From positions 1 to 64,000 of the forward strand of contig JBLNBQ010000142.1 of the NCBI GenBank assembly GCA_050260095.1: a stretch of 64,000 nt of DNA. Reading direction: 5' to 3'. Positions 49,432 to 58,661 of the stretch are shown piece by piece. Under the pieces are notes generated by a model that was given only the letters and a program-made list of their open reading frames with translations, was not told where the DNA came from and searched no databases. Each line of letters opens with the position of its first letter. Position 1 is the first letter of the stretch. A program made the position numbers and the translations under genes. Source of the stretch: JBLNBQ01 sp050260095. Lineage in GTDB: Bacteria > Bacillota > UBA5301 > DYFA01.

Positions 49432-50484
49432 GTGAGTCAGTGGACAGTGCTTGGGCTGACGCGGGAGGAACTGGCCGGCGCGTTGGCGGAACTGGGGGAG
49501 CCGCCCTACCGGGCCGGGCAGGTGATGGAGTGGGCTTACCGCCGGGGCGCCCGCGACTTTTCGGCAATGACGAACTTGCCGAAGCGCCTGCGGGAAGGGC
49601 TCACGGCGGTGGCCAGGGTCGGCCGGCTCACGCCCGTGACCGTGCAGCGGTCCCGGGAGGATGGGACGGCGAAAGTCCTTCTTCGCCTGGACGACGGGGA
49701 GACCGTGGAGGCGGTCCTCCTGCCCCACGACTACGGGGTGAGCGCCTGCGTGTCGAGCCAGGTCGGGTGTGCGATGGGATGCGCCTTTTGCGCCTCGACG
49801 CGCAACGGGCTTAAGCGCAACCTCACGGCCGGCGAGATGGTGGCCGAGGTGCTGGAAGTGCAGGCGCTTGCCGGACCGGAGACCCGGGTGAGCCACGTGG
49901 TGATCATGGGCACCGGCGAGCCGCTCCTCAACCTGGACGAGGTGCTGCGCTTCCTTCATCTGCTCCACGCGGAGGAAGGGCTGGGCATCAGCTATCGCAA
50001 CCTGACGCTTTCGACATGCGGCCTGGTGCCCGAGATGCGTCGCCTCGCCAGCGAGGGCCTGCCGCTCACGCTCGCTGTCTCCTTGCATGCACCCAACGAT
50101 GAACTCCGCTCCCGGCTGATGCCGGTGAACCGCAGGTACCCCCTGGCGGAGCTGCTGCCCGCCTGCGCCGAGTACGGACGAGTGACCGGCCGCCGGGTGA
50201 CCTTCGAGTACGCGCTCATCGCCGGAGTCAACGACCGGCCGCACCAGGCCCGGGAGTTGGCGGGGCGCCTTAAGGGGATGCTCTGCCACGTGAACCTCAT
50301 CCCGCTCAACGCCGTGCCCGAAACCGGCCTTGAGAGGAGTTCGCCGGAGAGGGTCGAAGAATTCAGAAGCATTCTGGCAGAGGCGGGGATTTCGGTGACG
50401 GTGCGCCGGGAGATGGGCGCCGACATCGAAGCGGCCTGCGGTCAGCTGCGCCGGAGGGTGCTGGAGGGCGGTGAGCAGACGTGA
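49432..50484 (+). CDS. rlmN: 23S rRNA A2503 / tRNA A37 methyltransferase RlmN
   Basis: The 350-residue radical-SAM enzyme makes m2A2503 in 23S rRNA. The cluster cysteines are in CAMGCAFC. The two further catalytic cysteines appear in ACVSSQ and in AACGQL near the C-terminus, matching E. coli C118 and C355. The start is GTG. It overlaps fhaA by 4 nt. In B. subtilis rlmN (yloN) precedes prpC-prkC; here fhaA and fhaB come between. Confidence 0.96.
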   Translation: MSQWTVLGLTREELAGALAELGEPPYRAGQVMEWAYRRGARDFSAMTNLPKRLREGLTAVARVGRLTPVTVQRSREDGTAKVLLRLDDGETVEAVLLPHDYGVSACVSSQVGCAMGCAFCASTRNGLKRNLTAGEMVAEVLEVQALAGPETRVSHVVIMGTGEPLLNLDEVLRFLHLLHAEEGLGISYRNLTLSTCGLVPEMRRLASEGLPLTLAVSLHAPNDELRSRLMPVNRRYPLAELLPACAEYGRVTGRRVTFEYALIAGVNDRPHQARELAGRLKGMLCHVNLIPLNAVPETGLERSSPERVEEFRSILAEAGISVTVRREMGADIEAACGQLRRRVLEGGEQT

Positions 50485-51254
50485 AACTGGCCGGCCGCCT
50501 GGAGGATTGGCTGCAGGAGCGGATCGAGGGTCTCTTCCGCCGGCGGCCGGGGGCCGTGCAGCCGCTGGAGATCGGGCGCCGGTTGGCGCGCCTCATGGAG
50601 TTGGAGAAGCGCGTGAGCGTCAGCGAGGTGTATGCGCCCAACGCCTTCACGGTGAAGCTGGCCCCGGCTGACCACGCCCGGCTCACCAGCCTGGAGGGGC
50701 ACCTCTCCGACGAACTGGCGCGGCATCTCGCGGAGGTGGCCCGCCGGCAGGGTTACGCGCTGGTCGGGCCGCTCAGCATCGCCTGGCAGGAGGAGCCCGG
50801 CCTCGCCGAGGGAACCTTCGCCGCGGAGGCGAAGTTCGGCGAGGCGGGCGTGGCTTCTGTCCTGCCCGCAGAGCCGCCGGGCGAGGATACTCTGACCTTC
50901 CGCCGCACGGAAGGAAAAGCAGGTCCGGGGGCGGCGGGCGAGGCCGCGGTGCCGGCGCGTCCTGAGGGTCCAGCCGTGGTCGTCGTACGCGGTCCCGATC
51001 TCGGCAAGAGCCTGCGCCTGCAGCCCGGCGAGAACCGGGTCGGGCGGGGCGAGGAGAATGCGCTGGTGCTCAGCGACGCGAATGCGTCGCGCCGCCATGC
51101 GGAGTTCGTCTTCGAGGGAGGCCGCACTCGGCTGCGCGATCTCAAGAGCCGCAACGGCACCTTCCACAACGGGGTTCGGGTGAATGAAGCGGAAGTAAAG
51201 GACGGGGATGAGGTCCAGATCGGGCTCAACACCCTCCGCTTCCGGGTGAGATAG
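50481..51254 (+). CDS. fhaA: FhaA-type protein, DUF3662 plus FHA domain
   Basis: The 257-residue protein has an N-terminal DUF3662 domain (about residues 1-120, with VYAPNAFTVKLAP), a linker, and a C-terminal FHA domain (about 170-257) with the phosphothreonine-binding pattern VGRGEEN, SRRHAEF and LKSRNGTFHNG. In mycobacteria FhaA binds phosphorylated MviN/MurJ and controls wall synthesis. It probably reads marks made by the kinase encoded downstream. The GTG start overlaps rlmN. Confidence 0.92.
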   Translation: MKLAGRLEDWLQERIEGLFRRRPGAVQPLEIGRRLARLMELEKRVSVSEVYAPNAFTVKLAPADHARLTSLEGHLSDELARHLAEVARRQGYALVGPLSIAWQEEPGLAEGTFAAEAKFGEAGVASVLPAEPPGEDTLTFRRTEGKAGPGAAGEAAVPARPEGPAVVVVRGPDLGKSLRLQPGENRVGRGEENALVLSDANASRRHAEFVFEGGRTRLRDLKSRNGTFHNGVRVNEAEVKDGDEVQIGLNTLRFRVR

Positions 51255-51255
51255 C

Positions 51256-51729
51256 GTGCTGGAGCTTATCTTGTGGGCCGGGCGGGCGCTGGTGCTGGTG
51301 GGCACCTTCGTGTTTCTCTGGCGAGTCGTCGGCCAGTTGCGCCTGGGGGTTGCCGGCGTCGCGGCCGCGGAGACAGGCGCTGCGTTCCGGGAGGGGGCCC
51401 GGGAGGGGCGCTTGGTCCTGGTGCAGGACAACTGCGTCGACGGGCTGGTGATACCCGCGGAAGACCGCCGGCTTAGGCTGGGGGACGTCCTCGCGCTGGG
51501 GGAGGAGACCACGCTCGGGCGCGACGAGGCCAACGACGTGGTGGTCGGCGACCGTTTCACCTCTGGACGTCATGCGCGGATTTTCCGGCGCGAGGAAGCC
51601 TACTGGGTGGAAGACCTCGGGAGCAAGAACGGTACCCTCCTCAACGGACACCGCCTTACCCGGCCTCAGCGTCTGGTGAGCGGCGACCGAGTAACGGTTG
51701 GAAGCTGCAGTTTTCGTTTCATGGGGTGA
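51256..51729 (+). CDS. fhaB: FhaB-type membrane-anchored FHA protein
   Basis: The 157-residue protein has one N-terminal membrane helix (about residues 5-25) and a C-terminal FHA domain with LGRDEAN, SGRHARI and GSKNGTLLNG. It corresponds to mycobacterial FhaB/FipA, which links PknB phosphorylation to division proteins. It starts one base after fhaA stops and overlaps the next gene region. The anchor would place the FHA domain in the cytoplasm next to the kinase. Confidence 0.9.
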   Translation: MLELILWAGRALVLVGTFVFLWRVVGQLRLGVAGVAAAETGAAFREGAREGRLVLVQDNCVDGLVIPAEDRRLRLGDVLALGEETTLGRDEANDVVVGDRFTSGRHARIFRREEAYWVEDLGSKNGTLLNGHRLTRPQRLVSGDRVTVGSCSFRFMG

Positions 51730-51734
51730 CGGGG

Positions 51735-52517
51735 ATGAGAGTGGGGGCGAAGTCTGATCCTGGCCTGGTGCGGCCCACCAACGAAGACCGTTACGGCGTG
51801 CTGCCGGGCTTGCTCGTGGTCGCCGACGGGATGGGCGGCGTCCAGGCCGGAGAGGTCGCCAGCCAGATGGTGGTCGACCGGCTGATGACCTATCCCTTCG
51901 AGGCGCCGGGGCCGGAGGAGCTGAAGGCCGCGGTGGCAGAGGCCAACCTGGCCATCTTCCGGGCGGCCGGAGAGCGTCCCGAGTGGCACGGGATGGGGAC
52001 CACGGTGACGGCGGCGCTCCTGCGGGAAGACCGGTGCTTCATCGCGCAGGTCGGCGATAGCCGGGCTTATCTCATCCGGGATGGCGAGATCAGGCGCCTG
52101 ACCAACGACCATTCCCTGGTTGGCGAGCTCCTGCGCAACGGCTCGATCTCTCCCCAGGAAGCCATGCTCCACCCCCAGCGCAACCTCTTGACCCGGGCGC
52201 TCGGCACTTCGGCGGAAGTCTTGGTCGACCTGGTCGAGGTGGGCCTGATGTTCGACGACATCCTCGTGCTCTGCACCGACGGCCTCACGGGGCTCGTCCC
52301 CGACGAGGAACTGATGGCGGAGGTTCTCCGGCACGCCGATCCCCAGGCGGCCGCCGAAGGGCTGGTCGGGCTGGCGAACGCGCGCGGCGGCACCGACAAC
52401 ATCACGGTGATCGTCGCGCACCTGCTGCCACCGGCTCTCGGCCTGTCCCCGGGCGCTGAGGCGAGCGCGGAAGACCTGGAGAGCCTGCTCGCCTTGGAGG
52501 GCGTGAGCGTACGGTGA
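51735..52517 (+). CDS. prpC: PP2C-family Ser/Thr protein phosphatase
   Basis: The 260-residue phosphatase has the metal-binding motifs RPTNED, VADGMGG, GDSRAYL, CTDGLTG and GGTDNIT in order. It should dephosphorylate targets of the kinase encoded at 55192 and is the counterpart of PrpC/PstP. ATG 51735 is preferred; a GTG at 51726 would add three residues. It overlaps ftsW by 4 nt. Confidence 0.95.
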   Translation: MRVGAKSDPGLVRPTNEDRYGVLPGLLVVADGMGGVQAGEVASQMVVDRLMTYPFEAPGPEELKAAVAEANLAIFRAAGERPEWHGMGTTVTAALLREDRCFIAQVGDSRAYLIRDGEIRRLTNDHSLVGELLRNGSISPQEAMLHPQRNLLTRALGTSAEVLVDLVEVGLMFDDILVLCTDGLTGLVPDEELMAEVLRHADPQAAAEGLVGLANARGGTDNITVIVAHLLPPALGLSPGAEASAEDLESLLALEGVSVR

Positions 52518-53800
52518 GTCGCGCCACAGAGCGCCGCCTGTTGGTGAGCGCCTTGGGCCTGGTGGCCGGTGCGGCTCTCCTGCTGGCGGTTCACCGGCCC
52601 GGTTCCCGCGGCGCGCTGCTCCTCTTCGTTGCGGCATACGCGGCGTGCTTGTTCGCGGCCCATCTGTCGCTCCTCCGCCTGGCTCCGTCGGCCGACGAGT
52701 TCCTGCTGCCGCTGACCGGTCTGGTCGGCGGCTTCGGTTTGCTCACCCTGTGGCGCCTTCAACCGGGCACCGCCTGGCTCCAGCTCGCCTGGGACGGGCT
52801 GGGACTCGCGGTGGCGCTCGCCGGGGGCGCTGTCTTCCGGTCGTACCGGCGGCTGGCCGCCTACCGCTATGTTGCGGGGGTGGGCGGACTCCTCTTGGTC
52901 GCGGTCACGCTGCTCTTCGGCCGAACCGTCGGCGGCGCCCGGGCCTGGCTCGCCTTCGGGCCGCTGCACTTCGAGCCCTCGGAAGTCACCAAGGTGCTGC
53001 TCGTGCTCTTTCTCGCCGGGTACCTCGACGAAACGAAAGAGCTGCTCGCCGTGCCCGGCACCCCTTCCCGGTGGGGCATCAGGTGGCCTAACATGCGGTA
53101 CCTCGGGCCCGTGCTCCTGTTCTGGGGCGTAGCGATGCTCTTGCTGGTCGGGCAGAACGACCTGGGCGCCGCCCTGCTCTTCTTCGGCATTTTCCTCTCG
53201 CAGCTCTACGTGGCGACCGGGCGCCGCGCGTACGTCGGCGTCGCTCTTCTTCTGGCAGCGGCGGGCGGCTTGGCCGCCTACCGGATCATCCCGCACGTCC
53301 GCCTGCGGGTCGCCCTCTGGCTGAACCCGTGGAGCGACCTTCACGGACGGGGCTACCAAACCGTGGCCTCGCTCTTCTCTCTGGCCGCGGGGGGGATCTG
53401 GGGCACCGGCATCGGGGGCGGCCGGCCCGACCTGATCCCGGCGGTCACCACCGACTACGCCGTCGTTGCCTGGGCCGAGGAGTGGGGTTTCCTGGGGACG
53501 GCCGCCCTGATCCTGCTCTTTCTCACGCTCGTCGCCCGCGCGGTGCAGATCGCCCTGGCGGCCCCCGACGACTACGGACTGCTTTTGGGCACCGGGCTGG
53601 CGACCATCCTGGCGATCCAAGGCGCCACCATCCTGGGCGGGCTGCTCAGGCTCTTCCCGCTCACCGGCATCACCATGCCTTTCTTCAGCTACGGCGGGAC
53701 CGCCGCCCTGACCGACTTCATGATCCTCGGACTCCTGGGCCTGATCTCGGCGGAGAGGGGGCGAGCCGTTGAGCCGGCGGATGGCGCGGGCGGTCCATAA
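52514..53800 (+). CDS. SEDS peptidoglycan glycosyltransferase (FtsW/RodA)
   Basis: The 428-residue protein has about ten membrane helices and SEDS signatures: the GGARAWLAFGPLHFEPSE loop, the QNDLGAALLFF segment with the catalytic-type aspartate, and the C-terminal GITMPFFSYGGT. It polymerises lipid II. Whether it serves division or elongation is not decidable from sequence; the mycobacterial counterpart at this locus is RodA. It overlaps pbpA, its likely transpeptidase partner, by 32 nt. Confidence 0.93.
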   Translation: MSRATERRLLVSALGLVAGAALLLAVHRPGSRGALLLFVAAYAACLFAAHLSLLRLAPSADEFLLPLTGLVGGFGLLTLWRLQPGTAWLQLAWDGLGLAVALAGGAVFRSYRRLAAYRYVAGVGGLLLVAVTLLFGRTVGGARAWLAFGPLHFEPSEVTKVLLVLFLAGYLDETKELLAVPGTPSRWGIRWPNMRYLGPVLLFWGVAMLLLVGQNDLGAALLFFGIFLSQLYVATGRRAYVGVALLLAAAGGLAAYRIIPHVRLRVALWLNPWSDLHGRGYQTVASLFSLAAGGIWGTGIGGGRPDLIPAVTTDYAVVAWAEEWGFLGTAALILLFLTLVARAVQIALAAPDDYGLLLGTGLATILAIQGATILGGLLRLFPLTGITMPFFSYGGTAALTDFMILGLLGLISAERGRAVEPADGAGGP

Positions 53801-55181
53801 CCTGTTTTTGATCTTCACCGCTTTCTGCGTGCTCGCCGTGGGCTCCGCCGCCTACTGGCAGATCTGGCGCGGGCCTTCGCTGCGCGCCGACGCCCGCAAC
53901 CCGCGGCTGCGCTATGAGGCCCCGGCCCGGCGAGGAGGAATCCTGTCGGCGGACGGCGAAGTGCTGGTCCAAAGCGTGCGGGCGTCCGACGGGCGCTGGG
54001 TCAGGGTGTATACGGCCTATCCGGGCCTCGCCCAGACCCTCGGCTACGTCTCTCCGCGCTACGGCGTCTCCGGGCTCGAGGCCGCCTACGATGGGCACCT
54101 CCGAGGCGTCGAGCCGGTGACCCGGGCGATGGCGCTGGTGGCTAGCCTCCGGGGGGGTGGGGGTGGCAGCCCGTACGTGCGCACGACCATCCGCAGTTCC
54201 GTGCAGGCCGTGGCCGAGCGTTGGATGGCGGGGCGTCGCGGCGCGCTGGTAGCCGTCGACCCTCGCACCGGGGCGATCCTGGCGCTCGTGAGCCTGCCGG
54301 GCTTCGCTCCGGGTGAGGTCGAGCCCGCGTGGGACCGGCTGGTGGCCCGGGCCGACAGTCCCCTCTTGAACAGAGCGCTGAGCGGGCTGTACCCGCCCGG
54401 CTCGGTCTTCAAGCCCGTGGTCGCTTTGGCCGCGCTTGAGGCCGCCAAGACCCATCCCGCCGAAGTCTTTCGCTGCACCGGCCGGCGCCAGGTCGACGGG
54501 CAGGTGATCACCGACCTGAACGGAGCGGTTCACGGGCGGATTTCCCTGCCTGAAGCGATGCGCGTTTCATGCAACTATGTCTTTTCCGGTTTGGCGATGC
54601 GCCTGAGCCCGGGGGCGCTCGCCGGGGCGACCCGGCGTTACGGCGTGTTGGCGCCGGCCGCGGTGGGTTTGCCGTCGGCCGCCGGGCGCTTTCCGGCCGC
54701 GGGCGACCTGCGGCAGAGGGACCTCGCTGAACTCGGCATCGGCCAAGGAAGCCTGTTGGTCACCCCGCTGGGCTTGGCGCGGTTTGCGGCGACGCTGGCC
54801 CGGGGCGGGGTGCGGGTGGAACCGCGGCTGGTGGAACGGTTGGGCGTGTCCGGGGGCCTCGAATGGGCGCCGGGCTGGCGAGCGTGGCGGGCCGCGCCGC
54901 GCGTGGTGGCCGCCGAGGCCGCGGCCGAGGTCGGGGAGATGCTCGCCGGAGTCGTGCGCAGCGGCACCGGTTGGCGCGCCGCGCTTCCGGGTGCGGGCGT
55001 CGCCGGCAAGACGGGTTCCGCCGAGAACCCCCATGGTCCGCCGCACGCCTGGTTCATCGGCTACGCTCCGGCGGAACGGCCGCAAGTGGCCGTGGCGGTG
55101 GTGATCGAAAACGGAGGCCTGGGTGGAGAGGTGGCGGCGCCGGTGGCCCGGGAAGTCATCGCGGCGGCGCTGAAGCATTGA
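53769..55181 (+). CDS. pbpA: Penicillin-binding protein, PbpA type
   Basis: The 470-residue protein has an N-terminal membrane anchor (about residues 8-32), a short non-penicillin-binding domain, and a transpeptidase domain. Catalytic motifs are S212-VF-K215, S267-C-N269 and K414-TG. It resembles actinobacterial PbpA more than large class B PBPs, since the dimerisation domain is small. TTG 53769 is chosen because GAGAGGGGG lies seven bases before it. It should cross-link the glycan made by the preceding SEDS protein. Confidence 0.93.
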   Translation: MSRRMARAVHNLFLIFTAFCVLAVGSAAYWQIWRGPSLRADARNPRLRYEAPARRGGILSADGEVLVQSVRASDGRWVRVYTAYPGLAQTLGYVSPRYGVSGLEAAYDGHLRGVEPVTRAMALVASLRGGGGGSPYVRTTIRSSVQAVAERWMAGRRGALVAVDPRTGAILALVSLPGFAPGEVEPAWDRLVARADSPLLNRALSGLYPPGSVFKPVVALAALEAAKTHPAEVFRCTGRRQVDGQVITDLNGAVHGRISLPEAMRVSCNYVFSGLAMRLSPGALAGATRRYGVLAPAAVGLPSAAGRFPAAGDLRQRDLAELGIGQGSLLVTPLGLARFAATLARGGVRVEPRLVERLGVSGGLEWAPGWRAWRAAPRVVAAEAAAEVGEMLAGVVRSGTGWRAALPGAGVAGKTGSAENPHGPPHAWFIGYAPAERPQVAVAVVIENGGLGGEVAAPVAREVIAAALKH

Positions 55182-55191
55182 GGTGGTGCGT

Positions 55192-57087
55192 GTGGGCGAG
55201 AGGTCGCTGACCAGCCGTTACCAATTGATTGAGAAGATCGGCGAGGGCGGCATGGCTCTGGTGTACCGGGGCCTGGATACGCTGCTTCACCGCGAAGTTG
55301 CGATCAAGGTGCTGCGGGAGCAGTACGCCTCCGACGAGCAGTTCGTCGAGCGTTTCCGTCGCGAGGCGCAGGCGGCCGCGAGCCTGTCCCATCCCAATGT
55401 GGTCAACATCTACGATGTCGGTGAGGTCGACGGCACGCACTTCATCGTCATGGAATACGTGCACGGCCGCAGCCTGCGGCGCGTGATCCAAGAAGAAGGG
55501 CAACTCTCGCCCGCCCGCGCTGCCCGCTATGCGCTGCAGATCTGTGAGGCCCTGCAGGCCGCGCACGACCATGGCCTGGTCCACCGCGACATCAAACCCC
55601 ACAACATCCTTATCACCCCCGACGACCGGGTGAAGGTGACCGACTTCGGCATCGCCCGGGCGGCTTCGAGTTCGACGCTCACGCAGACCGGGATCATCAT
55701 CGGGTCGGTGCACTACTTCTCGCCCGAACAGGCGAAAGGGGTCAACACCGGGCCGCAGTCCGATCTTTACTCCCTGGGCATCGTCCTCTACGAGATGCTC
55801 ACCGGCGAAGTCCCCTTTTCGGGCGAATCGCCCATCGCGGTAGCGCTTAAGCAGATCGAGGAACCGGCGCCTTTGGTGACCGACAAGCGGCCCGACTGCC
55901 CCGCGGCCCTCGGGCGCATCGTTGAGAAGGCACTCGTCAAGGATACAGGGACACGCTATCGCGACGCGGCGCAGATGGCCGCCGACCTGCGGCGGTTCCT
56001 TTGGACGGTCGAGCCGGAGCGCCCCGAAGAGGCCGACGCGTACGCGACCCGCATGCTCAGCGCTGGTGAGTGGCAGAGCGGCGCGGTCGGCCGCGGCCGG
56101 GAGGCGCGCCACCGCCGCCGCGGCGGCCCGTGGCTGTGGGTGGCGCTGGTCGCCGTGGCCTTGGCCGCCGGGGCAGGGGCGGTTCCGTTCCTCCGGGGCT
56201 GGTTCGTGGTCCCGGAGGTGCCGGTGCCCGATCTCACCGGAAAGCCGGTGGAGGAGGCGCGGCGGATGCTGGCCGACCGGCGGCTCACCCTGGAGATCGC
56301 CGGGCGCGCCTTTCACGAGCAGATACCGGTCGACCACGTGATCTCCCAGGATCCGCTGCCCAGCCGCACCGTCAAGGTCAACCGGAGCGTGCGCGTCACG
56401 GTCAGCAAGGGCCCGGAGTTGGTGGTCGTGCCCGATCTGACCGGACAGGACTTGCGGGAGGCCGAGGTAACGCTCTCCCAGGTCGGGTTGCGGATCGGAG
56501 AGCGAACCGACGGCTTTTCGACGGAGATCCAGCCCGGCTTCATCATGGGTCAGGACCCGCCGCCTTTCGGGCGCCTGGAGAAGGGGCTTCCGGTTAACCT
56601 CGTCATCAGCCGGGGTCCGTCCCCGACCACTGCCACGCTCATGCCGAATCTCATGGGCATGAGTTATGACGAAGCCACGGCCTTGCTCTCGTCCCTGGGC
56701 TTGACCGTCGGCCGGGTGATCCAGGAGGTGCGGCCGGCCAACGCTTTCCGGCCCGGGACAGTGCTTGACCAGAACCCCGCGCCCGAGACGCCGGTGACGT
56801 CGGGCACGGCGGTGGACCTGGTGGTCAGCCGGGCTCCCGGGCAGGAGACGGCGCTCCCGGGCGCCGCTCGGGTGAAGCGCGCCACCGTCACCGTGACCGT
56901 GCCGCCCGGCCCGCCGGAGCAGGTCGTCAGCATCACGGTAATCGACGCGCAGGGGTCGCGCGAGGTCTACCGGCAGACCCATGCCCCGGCAGACCGGGTT
57001 GTCCGCCAGGTGCAGGGCGTAGGCGACCGGCTCAAGGTCAGAGTGTACCTGGATGGGGTTCTGGCCAAGGAAGAAACGATGGAGTAG
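55192..57087 (+). CDS. prkC: PASTA-domain Ser/Thr protein kinase
   Basis: The 631-residue kinase has a cytoplasmic kinase domain (G-loop near 17-25, K39, HRD at 131-133, DFG at 151-153), a membrane helix at about 313-335, and three extracellular PASTA repeats from about 341, 411 and 482. A further extracellular tail of about 80 residues follows. PASTA repeats bind muropeptides or lipid II, and PrkC in B. subtilis triggers germination. GTG 55192 is preferred because GAGGTGG lies five bases upstream; GTG codons at 55183 and 55186 are alternatives. It probably acts with prpC, fhaA and fhaB. Confidence 0.95.
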   Translation: MGERSLTSRYQLIEKIGEGGMALVYRGLDTLLHREVAIKVLREQYASDEQFVERFRREAQAAASLSHPNVVNIYDVGEVDGTHFIVMEYVHGRSLRRVIQEEGQLSPARAARYALQICEALQAAHDHGLVHRDIKPHNILITPDDRVKVTDFGIARAASSSTLTQTGIIIGSVHYFSPEQAKGVNTGPQSDLYSLGIVLYEMLTGEVPFSGESPIAVALKQIEEPAPLVTDKRPDCPAALGRIVEKALVKDTGTRYRDAAQMAADLRRFLWTVEPERPEEADAYATRMLSAGEWQSGAVGRGREARHRRRGGPWLWVALVAVALAAGAGAVPFLRGWFVVPEVPVPDLTGKPVEEARRMLADRRLTLEIAGRAFHEQIPVDHVISQDPLPSRTVKVNRSVRVTVSKGPELVVVPDLTGQDLREAEVTLSQVGLRIGERTDGFSTEIQPGFIMGQDPPPFGRLEKGLPVNLVISRGPSPTTATLMPNLMGMSYDEATALLSSLGLTVGRVIQEVRPANAFRPGTVLDQNPAPETPVTSGTAVDLVVSRAPGQETALPGAARVKRATVTVTVPPGPPEQVVSITVIDAQGSREVYRQTHAPADRVVRQVQGVGDRLKVRVYLDGVLAKEETME

Positions 57088-57090
57088 GGG

Positions 57091-57990
57091 ATGAGCAGCC
57101 AGTTGGAGGAGGGCGTGGTCGTCCGGGGTTACGGCGGCTTCTATTACGTTCTCCCGGCTTCGCTTGCGGGCGAGCCTGTCCCTTGCCGGGTGAGAGGCAA
57201 GCTGAAGCGCACCGCCGGCCGCCTGCTGGTCGGAGAGCGGGTGAGCTACGAACCGCCTGAGGCACCCGGGCAGGAGGGCGTGATCGAAGCCCACCTGCCG
57301 CGCCGGAGCGAACTGGAGCGGCCCCCGATCGCGAACGTCGACCAGCTGGTGGCCGTCATGTCGGCAGCTAAGCCTCCGCCCGATCTGCTGCAGGTTGACC
57401 GGCTGCTCTGCTGGGCGGGGTCGCGGGGGCTCAGCGCAGCGGTCTGCCTGAACAAGGCGGATCTGCTCGGCGAGGCGGAGGCGGACGCGCTGCTGCGCTG
57501 CTACCGCGAGGCCGGCCGCCCGGCGCTGGCCGTGTCGGCCCGCACCGGGCTGCACCTAGGCGAACTCGCCGCCCTGCTCAAGGGGCGCATCTCCGTCTTG
57601 GCCGGACGGTCCGGGAGCGGGAAGACCTCGCTGACCAACCGTCTGGTGCCCGGGCGCCACGGGCGCACCGGCGAGGTGAGCCGGAAGCTCGGCCAAGGCC
57701 GGCAGACCACCCGCCATGTCGAGTTGATCGTCCTGCCGGAGGGAGGCCTTCTGGCCGACACCCCGGGTTTTTCGAGCGTCGAGGAACTGCCGCTCACCCC
57801 GGAGGAGGTGGCCGCCCAATACCCGGAGTGGGACGACCTCGCGGCCGGTTGCCGCTTCCGCGGCTGCCTGCATGATCAGGAACCCGGGTGTGCGGTGAAG
57901 GCGGCCGTGGCCGAAGGAGCTCTCTCGGCCGACCGGCACCGCCGCTATCTCATGCTGTTGAAGGAGGCGCGGGAACGGCGCCTCTGGTGA
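57091..57990 (+). CDS. rsgA: Ribosome small-subunit-dependent GTPase A
   Basis: The 299-residue circularly permuted GTPase matures the 30S subunit. It has an N-terminal OB fold, G4 (NKAD) before G1 (GRSGSGKTS) and G3 (DTPGF), and a C-terminal zinc region with CRFRGCLHDQEPGC. It follows prkC by three bases; in B. subtilis RsgA (CpgA) is phosphorylated by PrkC. Confidence 0.97.
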   Translation: MSSQLEEGVVVRGYGGFYYVLPASLAGEPVPCRVRGKLKRTAGRLLVGERVSYEPPEAPGQEGVIEAHLPRRSELERPPIANVDQLVAVMSAAKPPPDLLQVDRLLCWAGSRGLSAAVCLNKADLLGEAEADALLRCYREAGRPALAVSARTGLHLGELAALLKGRISVLAGRSGSGKTSLTNRLVPGRHGRTGEVSRKLGQGRQTTRHVELIVLPEGGLLADTPGFSSVEELPLTPEEVAAQYPEWDDLAAGCRFRGCLHDQEPGCAVKAAVAEGALSADRHRRYLMLLKEARERRLW

Positions 57991-58004
57991 GGGGGACTTG
58001 CGTC

Positions 58005-58661
58005 GTGAACAAAGGCGCCCTGCCCTGGGTCGCTCCGTCGATCCTCTCGGCCAACTTCGCCCGCCTGGCCGAGGAGGTGCATCGCTTGGACGGGGCCGAC
58101 CTCTTGCACGTGGACGTGATGGACGGGCATTTCGTCCCGAACCTCACCATCGGGCCGGGGGTCGTGGCCGCCCTGCACGCCGAGACCAGCCTGCCACTGG
58201 ACGTCCACCTCATGATCAGCAACCCCGACCTCTACCTGGACGAGTTCGCCAAGGCGGGCGCCACCTACCTCACCGTGCACGCCGAAGCCTGCCCCCACCT
58301 CTATCGGACGGTCCAGACCATCAAGTCGCTGGGAGTCAAGGCCGGCGTCGCCGTGAACCCCGCCACGCCCCTCGCCGCCGTCGAGCACGTGCTGGACCAA
58401 GTCGACCTCGTACTGATCATGACCGTCGAACCGGGCTTCGGCGGCCAGCGGTTCATCCCGGGGATGCTACCGAAACTGCGCCGGCTCACCGAATGGTGCG
58501 CCGCGCTCCCCTCGCCGCCGCTGCGCGAGGTCGACGGTGGAGTCAGCCCCGCCACCGCGCCAGGGCTTCTGGCGGCCGGAGCGCAAATCCTGGTGGCGGG
58601 GTCGGCGGTCTTTGGGGCTCCGGACCGGACGGCGGCGATTGCGGCGCTGCGGGCAACCTGA
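58005..58661 (+). CDS. rpe: Ribulose-phosphate 3-epimerase
   Basis: The 218-residue TIM-barrel enzyme interconverts ribulose 5-phosphate and xylulose 5-phosphate. It has APSILSANF, HVDVMDGHFVPN, DVHLMI, EPGFGGQ and VDGG, with the metal and catalytic residues in place. The start is GTG, with GAGGGGGA eight bases upstream. Its last 119 nt overlap the 3' end of a gene on the opposite strand. Confidence 0.97.
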   Translation: MNKGALPWVAPSILSANFARLAEEVHRLDGADLLHVDVMDGHFVPNLTIGPGVVAALHAETSLPLDVHLMISNPDLYLDEFAKAGATYLTVHAEACPHLYRTVQTIKSLGVKAGVAVNPATPLAAVEHVLDQVDLVLIMTVEPGFGGQRFIPGMLPKLRRLTEWCAALPSPPLREVDGGVSPATAPGLLAAGAQILVAGSAVFGAPDRTAAIAALRAT

